This document shows positions 25,647 through 35,530 of a DNA stretch of 36,120 nt, one piece after another. The first letter of the stretch is position 1, and every line of letters begins with the position of its first letter. The stretch is from NCBI GenBank assembly GCA_947501325.1, contig CANMVC010000009.1, positions 1-36,120 on the forward strand, in the 5' to 3' direction. The notes under the pieces were generated by a model, which searched no databases, was not told the origin of the DNA, and saw only the letters and a list, made by a program, of their open reading frames with translations. The stretch comes from an uncultured Sphingomonadaceae bacterium (lineage in GTDB: Bacteria > Pseudomonadota > Alphaproteobacteria > Sphingomonadales > Sphingomonadaceae). The translations under genes and the position numbers were made by a program.

Positions 25647-28553
25647 TCAGGTCAGAAGATAAGTTCTGCCTTTTTCTTCTCCTTGGTCGGGAGTGAGACT
25701 GAGCCACATCAAGGTATTCGCTTGATCAATCAAATCATCAAGAATCTTCAGGAACGCGACAAAAACCGGGGAAAGGTCGTCGGTCAATCGAAATGGCTTA
25801 AAGACCTTACCATTTTGGTTTTCGATCCAGGCTCCGAAACCGCGCGATGCTTTTTTATAGGCGTCGCGATATTGTTCTTCCGTCCAGCCGCCGCCCGCAC
25901 CGTCAATCGACGGCACTGCCAGATAAGCTTGTCTTAGGCTATCAAGAGCAACGATCAGTTTGCCGACTTTGCCTCCCCGCCGATTTGATTTCGTGGGATC
26001 GCCAAACATGTCTACAAGTTTGTTTTCAGAAGAGGTCCACCAGCTTTTTGGCTTCCAAACCGTCGGTTTGAATTTCAATTTGGCATTCGAAAATTGGTAT
26101 AAAATATCTCCAACTTCGAAACTTCCTTCTACCCTTAACCAAAACGCTGCAACTTGGGCAATTCGTTCCAATTCCTTTTTTGACCAATATTCAATTGAGC
26201 TCAGATTCTTCAAAATTATATCAAAAACTTCCCGTTTTTGTTGGGCTGCAAAAGGTCCTTTCGCTCCAGTATCAATATACAAAAGAGATTTCATACCCTC
26301 GCTATCGATGGTGAGGCCAGCACCGATTTTTGCTGGTATTTTGCGCTCGTTTCCTGCGGCCAGTCCCCATTTATTCAACAACCGCGAACCTTCATTGATG
26401 ACGGAGTCTCCGAGCAATCCGTTCCGCGTCAATTCATCAACAAAATCGACATATTCTCTCTGTTTCAGATTATTTTCAAAGCGGGTCAGGTCAATCGTTA
26501 GTGACGCAGTTGGTTGATTACGATCCAATCTTTGGAGCGGTGAATTGAGCTTGATGATCTGAGTGCCATCAAGTTTTGATTTTTGATTCTCAACAAACGC
26601 TCGAGATGCAACTGTCACATCTCCTGCTCCGTTTAGTTTAACGGCCGCGTCGCCTTTTAGTAACCGATGTCCGCTAATTTTGAAATCGAGCAACACAAAA
26701 TTCAGGCTTTCTTTGCTCGCCCATTCGGATCGACGCATATACCAAGATTCACTCTCGCTCATAACAAATCCGGCACGAGCTTCATCGTTCTTGAAAACGG
26801 AGACGATATCACTTGCAGAACCACTAAGCAGTGTTTTGAAGACATCGGAATTGCCAGAATGCGTTTGCGTGAATTTACCAGATACCAATAACTCTTTGCT
26901 ATGGGCATTCATCTCCACAGCTGCGAAGCTCAGATGCAGTTGAGCTTGAGCTGCCTTTTCGGTCGCTTTGCGGATGTCTTCTGCAAGACCATCATAGCGA
27001 TCAAACAGTTTCTTGAATGCAGATAGTGCTTTATCTGCCGACGTTACGGCACTGGTGGATACGCCTGCGGCTTCCTCAATCAGATTTTGCAGATTTTTTC
27101 CGTGACTGTTAAATAATACAGAAACTTCACTTTCTAAAGAAGTATTGATTTTTTCGATAAGGTCCTCGACGCCAGTTTTTAGCTTCGCAGACTTACTTGA
27201 CACGGTCGCTGGGAGGTTTTGTTCAAGGACTGCAATCACCTTATCAACCGCATTTGTCGTTTTGATGCGAACAGATGATGATTGGGCATCTATTGCGCCT
27301 ACGATTTGCTTTTGGGCCCAGCCAAAAAGTGCTGCTCTAGGTGTTCCAATACCGAGTGCAGCACGCATGTCATCTACCAGCATCTGTTCAAGATCAGAAT
27401 CATTGACAAAATCCGTTACGGCATCGCCTAGTACGTGCGTTGCTTTCTCCTGCAACCAAGTTCCAGGCGTCAAATAGGGGCGAATAGCCTCGATTCTTGA
27501 GTCAAACTCTCCCAAGATCTGATTGATTATTTTCCCTATGCGAGAGGCAAGCTCTGACAGATCCAACTTAACGTCAACATTGAAACCAAGAGATGTAGAC
27601 TTTTCTAAAAGTCGGCTAATCTTGAGGTTAACTGGACGGATATTTTGACCCTTTTTCCCCTCTGCACGCAGAGAGACATGAAATTTAGGAGCATAACTTA
27701 CCTTCGCGGAAACACCGAGGCCCACATCGAGAGCACCAACACCCTTAATGCCCTTGGAAAGAGCCACACTGACCTTGGTATCAAACGTACCGAGCCCGTT
27801 GATCTGCAAATCAATCGCTTTCAGGTTTGAATTTTGAAACGCGCGCCATATTTCGTTAAAATCAACCGGATTCGGGATATTTGGTAAAAATTCAACAATG
27901 GCCGCAGCATAGAGCTTGGTTCCGTCTTCAGGGTCCGCATAGTAGCCGATATTGGCAGCTCCGGTCGCCGACAATTCAGTGGACAATGTGACCGGATCGA
28001 AAGGCAGTTTTAATCCAGCCTTTGCTTCTAACTTGCCATTGGCCCCCACGCGCAAAAGGTTGAGTAAGTCAGGATCGTTTTTTGAATCAGACTCATAAGG
28101 CCAACGATCACCTGCTTCAAATTCCAGCGAAGCATCAGCGGCAAGTTTAAAATATACATCTTCTCCGCCAGATTGTGAGGCATCCAGCGGCTGCCATTTA
28201 ACCAAGCCAGGGTCATCTTCCGAATTTGCAGAATCTGAGTCTTGGAAGCGGTCTAGTCGATCTAGCAGGCGTGCTTCGGGCCGCTTCGCGAATTCATCAA
28301 TATTCTCACTAAGTGAGTCTAAAACCTTGAGTACGTCGCTATACTCTTCGTTCAGATTTGCCGCAGCGAAAATGTCGCGGGTCTTTTTTTCTCGAAACGA
28401 CTTACCGCCATCCTTTAAAAACTCTATAAAACTTGTACCATCAGTCACCTTATCTAAATCGGGCCATTCTGAAACAGTAATGAGGCTCCTGATATTTTTC
28501 GATTCACTAGCTAGGTCAATGAATTCATCAAACAACTTAAAGGGATCAGACAT
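25647..28553 (-). CDS. Large protein of unknown family, first large gene of the patatin/hydrolase operon
   Basis: I do not recognise this 968-residue protein. It has no signal peptide and no clear membrane helix. Residues 1-120 are charged and helical. Residues about 125-335 look rich in alternating beta strands (VYFKLAADASLEFEAG, LEAKAGLKLPFDPVTLSTEL, ATGAANIGYYADP, DVGLGVSAKVSYAPKFHVSL). Residues about 400-560 are strongly helical and could form coiled coils (SAKLKTGVEDLIEKINTSLE, ALSAFKKLFDRYDGLAEDIR). The rest is mixed alpha/beta and ends in an aromatic-rich region (VWKPKSWWTSS). The ATG at 28553 has GGAGG seven bases upstream, better than the ATG at 28565 which overlaps that site. GC is lower than in the core genes. 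The beta-then-helical layout could suit a membrane- or cargo-binding structural protein or toxin, but this is a guess. Confidence 0.85.
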   Translation of the reverse strand: MSDPFKLFDEFIDLASESKNIRSLITVSEWPDLDKVTDGTSFIEFLKDGGKSFREKKTRDIFAAANLNEEYSDVLKVLDSLSENIDEFAKRPEARLLDRLDRFQDSDSANSEDDPGLVKWQPLDASQSGGEDVYFKLAADASLEFEAGDRWPYESDSKNDPDLLNLLRVGANGKLEAKAGLKLPFDPVTLSTELSATGAANIGYYADPEDGTKLYAAAIVEFLPNIPNPVDFNEIWRAFQNSNLKAIDLQINGLGTFDTKVSVALSKGIKGVGALDVGLGVSAKVSYAPKFHVSLRAEGKKGQNIRPVNLKISRLLEKSTSLGFNVDVKLDLSELASRIGKIINQILGEFDSRIEAIRPYLTPGTWLQEKATHVLGDAVTDFVNDSDLEQMLVDDMRAALGIGTPRAALFGWAQKQIVGAIDAQSSSVRIKTTNAVDKVIAVLEQNLPATVSSKSAKLKTGVEDLIEKINTSLESEVSVLFNSHGKNLQNLIEEAAGVSTSAVTSADKALSAFKKLFDRYDGLAEDIRKATEKAAQAQLHLSFAAVEMNAHSKELLVSGKFTQTHSGNSDVFKTLLSGSASDIVSVFKNDEARAGFVMSESESWYMRRSEWASKESLNFVLLDFKISGHRLLKGDAAVKLNGAGDVTVASRAFVENQKSKLDGTQIIKLNSPLQRLDRNQPTASLTIDLTRFENNLKQREYVDFVDELTRNGLLGDSVINEGSRLLNKWGLAAGNERKIPAKIGAGLTIDSEGMKSLLYIDTGAKGPFAAQQKREVFDIILKNLSSIEYWSKKELERIAQVAAFWLRVEGSFEVGDILYQFSNAKLKFKPTVWKPKSWWTSSENKLVDMFGDPTKSNRRGGKVGKLIVALDSLRQAYLAVPSIDGAGGGWTEEQYRDAYKKASRGFGAWIENQNGKVFKPFRLTDDLSPVFVAFLKILDDLIDQANTLMWLSLTPDQGEEKGRTYLLT

Positions 28554-28701
28554 ACGAGCCTCCATTAATTATTTTATTATTGCGACTCGTTTTTTGTTCA
28601 TTAGGCTGTTTAATTTTTTCTCGATGCTCTTCGACCAGTCTGAACTCATCAGCGACAAGGTCCTTAAAACTGCATGTTGTCTTTTGATCGCCTTCTGACA
28701 C
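28546..28701 (-). CDS. Possible 51-codon leader gene overlapping the 968-residue gene
   Basis: A frame starting at GTG 28701 (after GGGGGG) encodes a charged 51-residue peptide (VSEGDQKTTCSFKDLVADEF, then RLVEEHREKIKQP...). Its stop overlaps the start of the large gene as ATGTCTGA, an arrangement typical of translationally coupled genes. The same frame stays open for 26 more codons upstream, to a TGA at about 28780, and still looks protein-like (HVKQIYTKADSHFEIDLKRG), but has no start codon. It may therefore be a small gene with an unusual start, or the C-terminal remnant of a larger gene cut by a rearrangement. No family recognised. Confidence 0.45.
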   Translation of the reverse strand: MSEGDQKTTCSFKDLVADEFRLVEEHREKIKQPNEQKTSRNNKIINGGSYV

Positions 28702-28977
28702 CGGAGCCCCCCGCTTAAGGTCGATCTCAAAATGCGAATCGGCCTTTGTGTATATTTGCTTAACGTGGGCCTTTGTTTTTCAAGCTGTCAATTGGCGAAA
28801 CTTCTCAAAAACTGTTTGAAGACTGCCCCTCTATACTGTTGGAATAGAGTCGTTTTTGTTGGTTTTTAGGCCAGGCTGGCCGCAATATTTGTTCCGCAAA
28901 GCGGGAAACTACTGACGCCTAAAGAACTTCATCCATTTCGGATGTAGTCGGTTTTAACCGATAATGGCGGTGCGATA
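28702..28977. other. Intergenic region between the minus-strand operon and the tyrosine recombinase
   Basis: Apart from the upstream extension of the small leader frame (to about 28779), no gene is seen. It should contain the promoter of the patatin/hydrolase operon; a TATAGA-like box is present on the minus strand near 28833 but without a convincing -35. Near the recombinase stop two small hairpins occur: CATCC/GGATG (about 28930-28943) and TCGGTT/AACCGA (about 28948-28961). They could end recombinase transcription or be part of its recombination site. Confidence 0.4.
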
Positions 28978-29511
28978 TTACCACTTCGTTCGATATTCAT
29001 CGATCACATGCCTGTCTTGAATATTTAAATAGACCGCTGTCGTTTCCAAATTTTCATGCCCCAATATTTTCTGCAAGGCGGGCAATGAAAATCCTTTCAT
29101 CAAAGCGAGGATCGCAAATGTGTGCCGCAGCACATGCGGCGAAACTGGCGTCGCAATTTTCGCGCGGTTGGCAATGATTTTTACGCGGCGCTGCGCGGAG
29201 CGAATGGAACAATCCATATCATTGCGGATAGCAAAATGCTTTTCGAGCAAGGCCATGGATCGATTGGACACCGGCACGGTGCGCCGTTTGGATTGACCGC
29301 TGGTGCCTTTGCCAAAAATGGTGAGCGTGCGTTCTTGCCAATTGACATTTTGCGGGGTGAGGGATTGCCACTCGCCGATGCGCAATCCGGTATCGAGCAA
29401 AAGCCAAACAAGAAGTTTGTCCTCAAATTCCAGGCACGCGTGTTCGAGCTCGTGGACTTGATCCAGGTTTAGAGGCACGCGTTTATATTGGTATTTCATG
29501 GGTGCGGGCAT
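28978..29511 (-). CDS. Short tyrosine recombinase (FimB/XerD-like, catalytic domain only)
   Basis: This 177-residue protein is a tyrosine recombinase made almost only of the catalytic domain. All active-site residues are visible: Arg in LDTGLRIGEWQ, Lys in IFGKGTSG, His-x-x-Arg in SPHVLRHTFAI, His in ILGHENLETT, and a tyrosine shortly after in TAVYLN. The N-terminal core-binding (SAM-like) domain of XerC/D and phage integrases is absent; only about 15 residues precede the catalytic fold. FimB and FimE are built the same way and act on invertible DNA. The catalytic domain looks intact and functional. It stands between the minus-strand hydrolase operon and the plus-strand Rhs operon, and is divergent from the latter. 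I found no obvious pair of flanking inverted repeats by eye. Confidence 0.88.
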   Translation of the reverse strand: MPAPMKYQYKRVPLNLDQVHELEHACLEFEDKLLVWLLLDTGLRIGEWQSLTPQNVNWQERTLTIFGKGTSGQSKRRTVPVSNRSMALLEKHFAIRNDMDCSIRSAQRRVKIIANRAKIATPVSPHVLRHTFAILALMKGFSLPALQKILGHENLETTAVYLNIQDRHVIDEYRTKW

Positions 29512-29877
29512 AGCATATCGGCGTGAGCGCCTTTAAATAACGCCAAACTGTCGCCTTCTCTCCATCACGCTCCACGCAACCACAAGGACTTGGCTTGTTA
29601 AAACAGCCGCAGGCTGTCGCGATTGATGGGTAGAAAAAGTTATTCCGATTTATTCGAGTCGAGAAGGGCGATCGGTAAATGTTCAGCTTTCCAAAGCGGA
29701 GTATTTTAAAAGTTATAGCGTCTAGCCAAAGATCCCTTGATCTATCTATCCCACAGTTTTCTATAACTATTTGGCATTACTAAATTATTACTTCGCAAAA
29801 ACATCCAAAATGGATGCATCTGAACATTGACTACAAAACATACGAGTGACAGTTCTGTAAAGTCTAAAGGGGGTTTT
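29512..29877. other. Divergent intergenic region, recombinase / Rhs operon
   Basis: This 366-base AT-rich stretch holds no gene that I can support. It contains a perfect palindrome ACAGCC-GCA-GGCTGT at 29603-29617 that could be an operator or a recombination half-site. A possible promoter for the Rhs operon is TTGATC near 29737 with TATAAC 19 bases later near 29762. The ribosome site AAAGGGGG precedes the Rhs ATG at 29878. Confidence 0.45.
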
Positions 29878-30939
29878 ATGGATCTTGCGGCTTTTACCGT
29901 TCTTCGGAACAGGGACTTCCAACCTTTTCGCATCGGTATTGGTAAGAAGACGCCTCTTTCTAAAAAACTTCTCTGCCTGCCGCTGGCGGCATTGCTTGTT
30001 CTTGGAACAGTGATTAGTCCTGCCTCTGCCAGTGAGACAGTTACCTATAAGTATGATGAACTGGGTCGTTTGATCCAGACCTCGCAAACCGGCACTATCA
30101 ATGACGGCGTTGTGACGGATATCGACTATGATGCCGCCGGGAATCGAACGCTGTATACCGTGAGCGGCAGCCCCAACGGTTCGATCAATCCAAATGCCGG
30201 CAAGAAGATTATCGTTCTTCCGATAAATGGTTTTTTGGTTCTTCCGATCGGCAATATGCAAGATAGCGGAGCGACGGGGGAGCCCGGCTCCGGTGGTGGA
30301 GAAACGCCGCCGAGCTTTGCGGTTAGTGATGCCAGTGCGGATGAAGGCGGGGCACTGAGCTTTACGGTAACCAAAACGGGCGCAACCTCCCAGACTTATT
30401 GGGTGAACTGGACCACAGCTGATGGCTCGGCGGAAAATGGTTCAGACTATACTGGTAACAGCGGTATTATGTCTTTCACGGAGGCTGAGACCAGCAAGAC
30501 AATTGTCATTCCAACGATCAACAATGTTTTTTACGAACAATCCGAAGAATTCTACCTCGACCTCACCTCAGCATCGAGTGGTGCGCCGATTTCTGTCAGT
30601 CAGGGCAAGGGTACAATTTATGACGATGAAGTGCCCAATACAACGCCAGTGGCGAATCCGGATTATTTCGTAGTTTCCTGCTCGGCTATATCCTATCCGG
30701 TGCTGAGCAATGATACCGATGCCGATGGTGATGCGCTTACGCTGGTCGGCGTATCGGGGCCACTTAACCCATATATTTCGGGCAACTATGTCCATGTGAA
30801 TGGAACCACAAACCCTGGTACCTATCAACTCTACTATTCCATCCGAGATAGCAAAGGTGCCACGGCATCTGCAGGGCTTACGTTGACATGGGTTACCGGA
30901 GAAAGCTGTCCGGGCGGCGGCGGAGGGCCTGAACAATGA
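29878..30939 (+). CDS. Secreted Rhs-locus protein with YD motif, Calx-beta and cadherin-like domains
   Basis: This 353-residue protein opens with a long n-region and a Sec signal peptide (KKLLCLPLAALLVLGTVIS then PASAS). Two YD-type Rhs motifs follow directly (YKYDELGRLIQTSQTG and IDYDAAGNRTLYTVSG), then a hydrophobic strand pair (IIVLPINGFLVLPIGN). A glycine-rich linker leads to a Calx-beta domain (about residues 145-255: VSDASADEGGALSFTVTKTG ... VNWTTADGSAENGSDY ... ASSGAPISVSQGKGTIYDDE) and a C-terminal cadherin-like/VCBS-type domain (PVANPDYFVVSCSAISYPVL, SNDTDADGDALTLVGVSG). Calx-beta domains usually bind calcium. ATG 29878 has AAAGGGGG upstream. Its stop overlaps the next start (ATGA). 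It is probably an exported accessory part of the Rhs system; the role is unknown. Confidence 0.82.
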   Translation: MDLAAFTVLRNRDFQPFRIGIGKKTPLSKKLLCLPLAALLVLGTVISPASASETVTYKYDELGRLIQTSQTGTINDGVVTDIDYDAAGNRTLYTVSGSPNGSINPNAGKKIIVLPINGFLVLPIGNMQDSGATGEPGSGGGETPPSFAVSDASADEGGALSFTVTKTGATSQTYWVNWTTADGSAENGSDYTGNSGIMSFTEAETSKTIVIPTINNVFYEQSEEFYLDLTSASSGAPISVSQGKGTIYDDEVPNTTPVANPDYFVVSCSAISYPVLSNDTDADGDALTLVGVSGPLNPYISGNYVHVNGTTNPGTYQLYYSIRDSKGATASAGLTLTWVTGESCPGGGGGPEQ

Positions 30940-32804
30940 GCTTTTGTTGTCCCACCAAGAAATTCGCAGGAGCTGATAGCGTGAATCTTACACTACGCTT
31001 TGTTGTACTTTTTCTGTTATTTTCTTTTTTTGCTTCTCCCGTATTGGCGCAGCAGTTCGATGAGAGGCAGAGCTTCCCGCAGGTCTCGACCATGTCTCCC
31101 CACGGTGTTGACTTAAACACCGGTCGGTTTGTGAAGGAAGGCACTGAACTTTCAATCGGACCATTGGTGGTTGATCACTACATCAAATCTATTGGGGAGG
31201 GGCTGGGGCCACTTGGCGGCCAGCGACTACCACCAAGATTCGCTACCAGTTTACATGGCAGAACGTGGCAATATGGCACGGGTGGTATTGGTCAAGTTCC
31301 AACAAATAATAGGTTCGTTCAGGTTGGAAAACAGCAGATAAAGTTCAGCATTCTGTCATCGGGAGCTTTTTTTGCTCTTGATTCCTCTAACGTCGGTTGG
31401 AAGATGGTAACCAGTGGCAGTCAATATATTCTGACTTACAAATCGGGCACAGTCTATCGCTTCGCGGGACATTCCAGTCTTGCGGCAACTGAAAGACTTT
31501 TGGTTAGCACTGAGCATCCGGACGGTCATACCATATCCAACAGCTATGATAGTTCGGGGCGCCTCAAGCTAGTGAAAAGCAACCATGGTTATGCCGTGGT
31601 GCTGGACTATGTAGGCTATAATGTTGTGGTCTGCGGCTACAATCTTACGCTGACACAAGTATCGACCGGTTCTACCTGCGCAGCATCGGACTTGAAGGTC
31701 ACATATGGCAGAGATTCTTCTGGAAAGATAACATCCATTACCAATGTTGCGGGAGAAGTGGTCAACCTTCAATATACGGGTCGTTATATAAATTGCGTCA
31801 CTCTTCCTAACAGCTCTACCTGCGCCATACAGAACGTGCATTGGACGCCGCCTGCCGGCCAGATATTGGTGGATCTAACCAAACGCTATGATCACGTTGT
31901 CCAGCAAACCACCGCCAATGGCGAGGTTTGGAACTATGAGCATACCGCGGTTGAAAATAGCGGCGGGGATTACACCCCTTATCCGGGCGAGATTTTGCTG
32001 AGCTATTCTTCAATGACACCGCCAATGGGCAGGCGGACCAATGCTGTTTTCGGCAATGGGTTTGTTCAGTCCATATCGGGTCCAGAAGGGGCGACTAGCT
32101 ATACATATTCCACCCAGGGCGCTTATCAAATCACCTATCGAGATCATTACACGATCCACTATTATAGCATCTACCCCTCCAAGATAACCTATTCGGAAGG
32201 CAATAGCATACAGTTCGCGCGCGACTGGGCGGATAATGTTACCTTACGGATAGAGAAAGCCAAGCCGGGATCTGGGCTGGCCGATAATGTTACCGGCTGG
32301 ATTTATCCCGCTAGCTATCAATGGGCTTCGCCTAGCATCTGCGCGGCGGCTGACGTATTGTGTGACAAGCCGACCAAGGTCATTGATCCCAAAGGCAACG
32401 AGACGGACTATACCTATAGCGCCACCCATGGCGGGATGCTGACCGAGACCAAGCCCGCTGTAAACGGTATCCGCCCGCAAGTACGGCGTAGCTATGTGCA
32501 GCGCAACGCGATGATCAAGAGCGGTTCGACCTATGTCGCGATGCAGCCGCCGATCTGGGTGCTGGCATCCGAGGAATATTGCAAGACCACGGCTGCCTCC
32601 GGTTCCGGCTGTGCAGGCGGCGCTGCGGATGAGGTGGTCACCACTTATGATTATGGCCCCACCTCGGGTCTAAACAATCTGCTTCAGCGCGGGACCATAG
32701 CTGACAGCGGCGGCCTCAACCTGCGCACCTGTTACACCTACGACAAGTACGGCAGAAAGATCGCAGAGACCCAGCCCGAAGGCACAGGGAGCACATGCCC
32801 ATGA
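30936..32804 (+). CDS. Rhs-family protein, N-terminal part of a split Rhs
   Basis: This protein of up to 622 residues corresponds to the N-terminal half of an Rhs/YD-repeat protein. It has a signal peptide ([20 protein letters not shown] followed by AQQ) and a conserved opening ([20 protein letters not shown]) as in sphingomonad Rhs proteins. Degenerate YD-like beta repeats follow ([71 protein letters not shown]). It ends within a YD motif ([20 protein letters not shown]), which is taken up by the next gene. Two starts are possible: ATG 30936 (GGAGGG upstream, overlapping the previous stop) or GTG 30981 (AGGAG upstream), which gives a shorter, more typical signal peptide. The stop overlaps the next gene's ATG, so the three genes are coupled. 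Confidence 0.86.
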   Translation: MSFCCPTKKFAGADSVNLTLRFVVLFLLFSFFASPVLAQQFDERQSFPQVSTMSPHGVDLNTGRFVKEGTELSIGPLVVDHYIKSIGEGLGPLGGQRLPPRFATSLHGRTWQYGTGGIGQVPTNNRFVQVGKQQIKFSILSSGAFFALDSSNVGWKMVTSGSQYILTYKSGTVYRFAGHSSLAATERLLVSTEHPDGHTISNSYDSSGRLKLVKSNHGYAVVLDYVGYNVVVCGYNLTLTQVSTGSTCAASDLKVTYGRDSSGKITSITNVAGEVVNLQYTGRYINCVTLPNSSTCAIQNVHWTPPAGQILVDLTKRYDHVVQQTTANGEVWNYEHTAVENSGGDYTPYPGEILLSYSSMTPPMGRRTNAVFGNGFVQSISGPEGATSYTYSTQGAYQITYRDHYTIHYYSIYPSKITYSEGNSIQFARDWADNVTLRIEKAKPGSGLADNVTGWIYPASYQWASPSICAAADVLCDKPTKVIDPKGNETDYTYSATHGGMLTETKPAVNGIRPQVRRSYVQRNAMIKSGSTYVAMQPPIWVLASEEYCKTTAASGSGCAGGAADEVVTTYDYGPTSGLNNLLQRGTIADSGGLNLRTCYTYDKYGRKIAETQPEGTGSTCP

Positions 32805-35509
32805 GCCAGCTCCGCATGAATTTCAACGGCCAAACCCTGCGGTCCGCCATTGCGGCGGCATCACTTGCTGGACTTGGTTCATCATTGGTTGCGACATCGG
32901 CTTATGCGCAGAGCTCTGCTTCTGCCTACACCAGTGCCACGCGCTATGACATCAAGGGGCAGGTGACGGGCACGATCGCGCCCGATCCTGATGGCGCTGG
33001 TGCGCTCAAATATCTTGCTACCCGCACCACCTATGATGTGCGCGGCAATGTGATCAAAGTCGAAACAGGCGAGCTGTCGTCGTGGAAGTCCGAAGACATC
33101 GCTCCGGCCAATTGGGGTAGCAGTTTCCGGGTGGATCGAACCGTCCACAGCACCTATGACAATATGAACCGCAAGCTGAAAAGCTGGCAGATGACGGGCA
33201 CGGCAACCAATGTCACGCAAGCCCACAACATGACCCAATTTAGCTATGACAGCTTGGGCCGTGTTACCTGCACCGCCCAGCGGATGAATCCGGCACAATA
33301 TAACAGTCTGCCACCCTCTGCTTGTACCCATGATACGGCTGGCCCTGATGGCAAGGACCGGATTACCAAAAACATCTATCATGCCCTCAGCAACCGGCTT
33401 GTGCAGGTCCGCAAGGCGTTTGCTACGCCCTTGGAGCAAGCCGAAGTAACCTATGTTTATACACCCAATGGCAAGAAGCGATTTGTAATCGATGCTAATG
33501 GCAACAAGGCGCAGTTGGTCTATGATGGTCACGACCGTCAAAGCCACTGGTATTTCCCGAGCAAGGCGCAGCCGAGCAACTACGATGATACCACTCAGAT
33601 AACTGCGGTGGACAGCGCGGGGGTGATCGATGCCAGTGACTATGAACAATATAGCTATGACAAAAATGGCAACCGCACCCAGCTGAGAAAGCGCGATGGG
33701 CAGCTGATAAACTATAGCTATGATGCGCTCAATCGTAACATATTGAAGGACCTGCCGAGCAGCGCAGATGATGTTCACTATGGCTATGATAATCGCGGAT
33801 TGCAGTCTTTTGCCCGCTTTGCCAGCACATCCGGCCAAGGCATAACCACCGCTTATGACAATGCCGGCCGGGTTACATCGACCACCACCAATATGGCCGG
33901 GCAATCACGGACGTTATCCTACCAATATGACAAGAACTCCAATCGAACCCGCGTCACACATCCCGACGGGAAATATTTTACCTACAGCTATGACGGGCTG
34001 AACCGGCAAGAAGAATTGCGGGAAAACGGCTCTGCATTGCTGAGCGAGCAGACTTATAACAATCAAGGTCAATTTGTCTCAAACACGCGCGCAAGTTCCG
34101 TGGAAAGCTATCTGCAATATGATGGGGCGGGCCGGGTCAGCACCTTGGAAATCCGCCTCAATGGCACGGCCGAGGACAACGCCTTTGGCTTTGCCTACAC
34201 ACCTATCTCCCAGATAAAGTCACGCACCACGTCGAACAATCTTTATGCCAATACCGCCCATTATGATGTGCAGCGCAGCTATACGGTCAACGGCCTCAAC
34301 CAATATACGCAGGCCGGACCGGCCGCCTTCACCCATGATGCCAATGGCAATCTGACCAGCGATGGTGCGGTGAATTTCACCTATGACACGGAAAACCGTC
34401 TGATCAGCGCATCGGGCGTGAAGACAGCCACACTGAAATATGATCCTTTGGGCCGATTGTTTGAAGTTGCCGCACCCTCTGGCACCACGCGCTTCCTTTA
34501 TGATGGCGATGCGCTGGTAGGGGAATATGATACCGCCGGCACCATGTTACACCGCTACGCGCACGGCAATGGCGTGGATCAGCCCTTGGTCTGGTATGAT
34601 GGCGGCACCGTAAACAGCACCAATCGCCGCCACCTGTTCGCCAACTGGCAAGGCAGCATCGCCGCTATCACCAACGCAAGCGGCAGTGCGATCGGGGTCA
34701 ACGCTTATGATGCTTATGGCATTCCCAATGACACCAATATCGGTCGTTTCCAATATACCGGTCAGATCCTTATCCCGGAAATCGGCATCTATCACTATAA
34801 GGCGCGGGCTTACTCGCCTTATCTGGGGCGGTTTCTGCAGACCGATCCGATTGGCTATGAGGATCAGTATAATCTCTATGCTTATGTTGGAAATGACCCG
34901 GTGGGACGGATCGACCCAACCGGGATGGAATGCGAACCCGAATGTGGTGACCCGGAAGCAACAGCCAACGATTTATCAACCACAGCAGAAGCAGCAAGCG
35001 ATATTGCTAACTCGGAAATTGGCGGCAATGATGGTGAATTGGCTAAGCGATTTAAGAAGCTCGGAACATTTGGGCAAATAGTGGCAACCGGATTAAACTT
35101 CAAGAAGCGACTTGAAAGTGGAAATTCATTTGTAGCAGCCGCAGCTGGAAGTGCAGCAGAGCTGGGCTCGTCACAGTTAATTTCCGCGGGTGGCGCGCTT
35201 GGAGGAGCAAAGGCGGGAAGCGGAGGAGGTCAAGTAGGAGCTGTGATAGGGGGCATAGCTGGCGGCGTGGGAGCTGGTGCGATAGACAGTGCCACAGGTA
35301 CGTCGCGGGCAATCGGCGATGACGTTGCAAATATAATAGATGGCAAAACCAGTGCTACTGTTTCTGTTGAGGTTCCTCTTCGCCCAGACGCGCAGCCGTC
35401 ACCGGCCGCTGCAAGCTTTGCATTTCCGCCTTCATCGGCTCTATTGGCTAGACCACAGGCACCAACAAACCCTTTTCTTCAAGAATGTTCAGGTCTAGTC
35501 TGCCGATAA
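32801..35509 (+). CDS. Rhs core protein with variable C-terminal tip (probable polymorphic toxin)
   Basis: This 902-residue protein has its own signal peptide ([20 protein letters not shown] then YAQ) and about 17 YD repeats (for example [40 protein letters not shown]) that form the typical Rhs shell. The Rhs-associated core runs to about residue 706, including [38 protein letters not shown] and DPTG. The last 195 residues (from about 34925) are the variable tip. The tip differs in composition from the core and contains a long glycine/alanine stretch ([39 protein letters not shown]) resembling a glycine zipper, then a proline-rich end closing ECSGLVCR. No enzyme motif is seen. The overlap ATGA at 32801 couples it to the previous gene. 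Toxic function of the tip is inferred from Rhs biology. Confidence 0.88.
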   Translation: MSQLRMNFNGQTLRSAIAAASLAGLGSSLVATSAYAQSSASAYTSATRYDIKGQVTGTIAPDPDGAGALKYLATRTTYDVRGNVIKVETGELSSWKSEDIAPANWGSSFRVDRTVHSTYDNMNRKLKSWQMTGTATNVTQAHNMTQFSYDSLGRVTCTAQRMNPAQYNSLPPSACTHDTAGPDGKDRITKNIYHALSNRLVQVRKAFATPLEQAEVTYVYTPNGKKRFVIDANGNKAQLVYDGHDRQSHWYFPSKAQPSNYDDTTQITAVDSAGVIDASDYEQYSYDKNGNRTQLRKRDGQLINYSYDALNRNILKDLPSSADDVHYGYDNRGLQSFARFASTSGQGITTAYDNAGRVTSTTTNMAGQSRTLSYQYDKNSNRTRVTHPDGKYFTYSYDGLNRQEELRENGSALLSEQTYNNQGQFVSNTRASSVESYLQYDGAGRVSTLEIRLNGTAEDNAFGFAYTPISQIKSRTTSNNLYANTAHYDVQRSYTVNGLNQYTQAGPAAFTHDANGNLTSDGAVNFTYDTENRLISASGVKTATLKYDPLGRLFEVAAPSGTTRFLYDGDALVGEYDTAGTMLHRYAHGNGVDQPLVWYDGGTVNSTNRRHLFANWQGSIAAITNASGSAIGVNAYDAYGIPNDTNIGRFQYTGQILIPEIGIYHYKARAYSPYLGRFLQTDPIGYEDQYNLYAYVGNDPVGRIDPTGMECEPECGDPEATANDLSTTAEAASDIANSEIGGNDGELAKRFKKLGTFGQIVATGLNFKKRLESGNSFVAAAAGSAAELGSSQLISAGGALGGAKAGSGGGQVGAVIGGIAGGVGAGAIDSATGTSRAIGDDVANIIDGKTSATVSVEVPLRPDAQPSPAAASFAFPPSSALLARPQAPTNPFLQECSGLVCR

Positions 35510-35530
35510 TGATGTATCAACGAGTCCAAT

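Noticed and set aside
32882-33904. 340-codon minus-strand frame inside the Rhs core gene
   Set aside because: It is the mirror of YD-repeat codons; the plus-strand frame has about 17 clear YD motifs, so this is a shadow.
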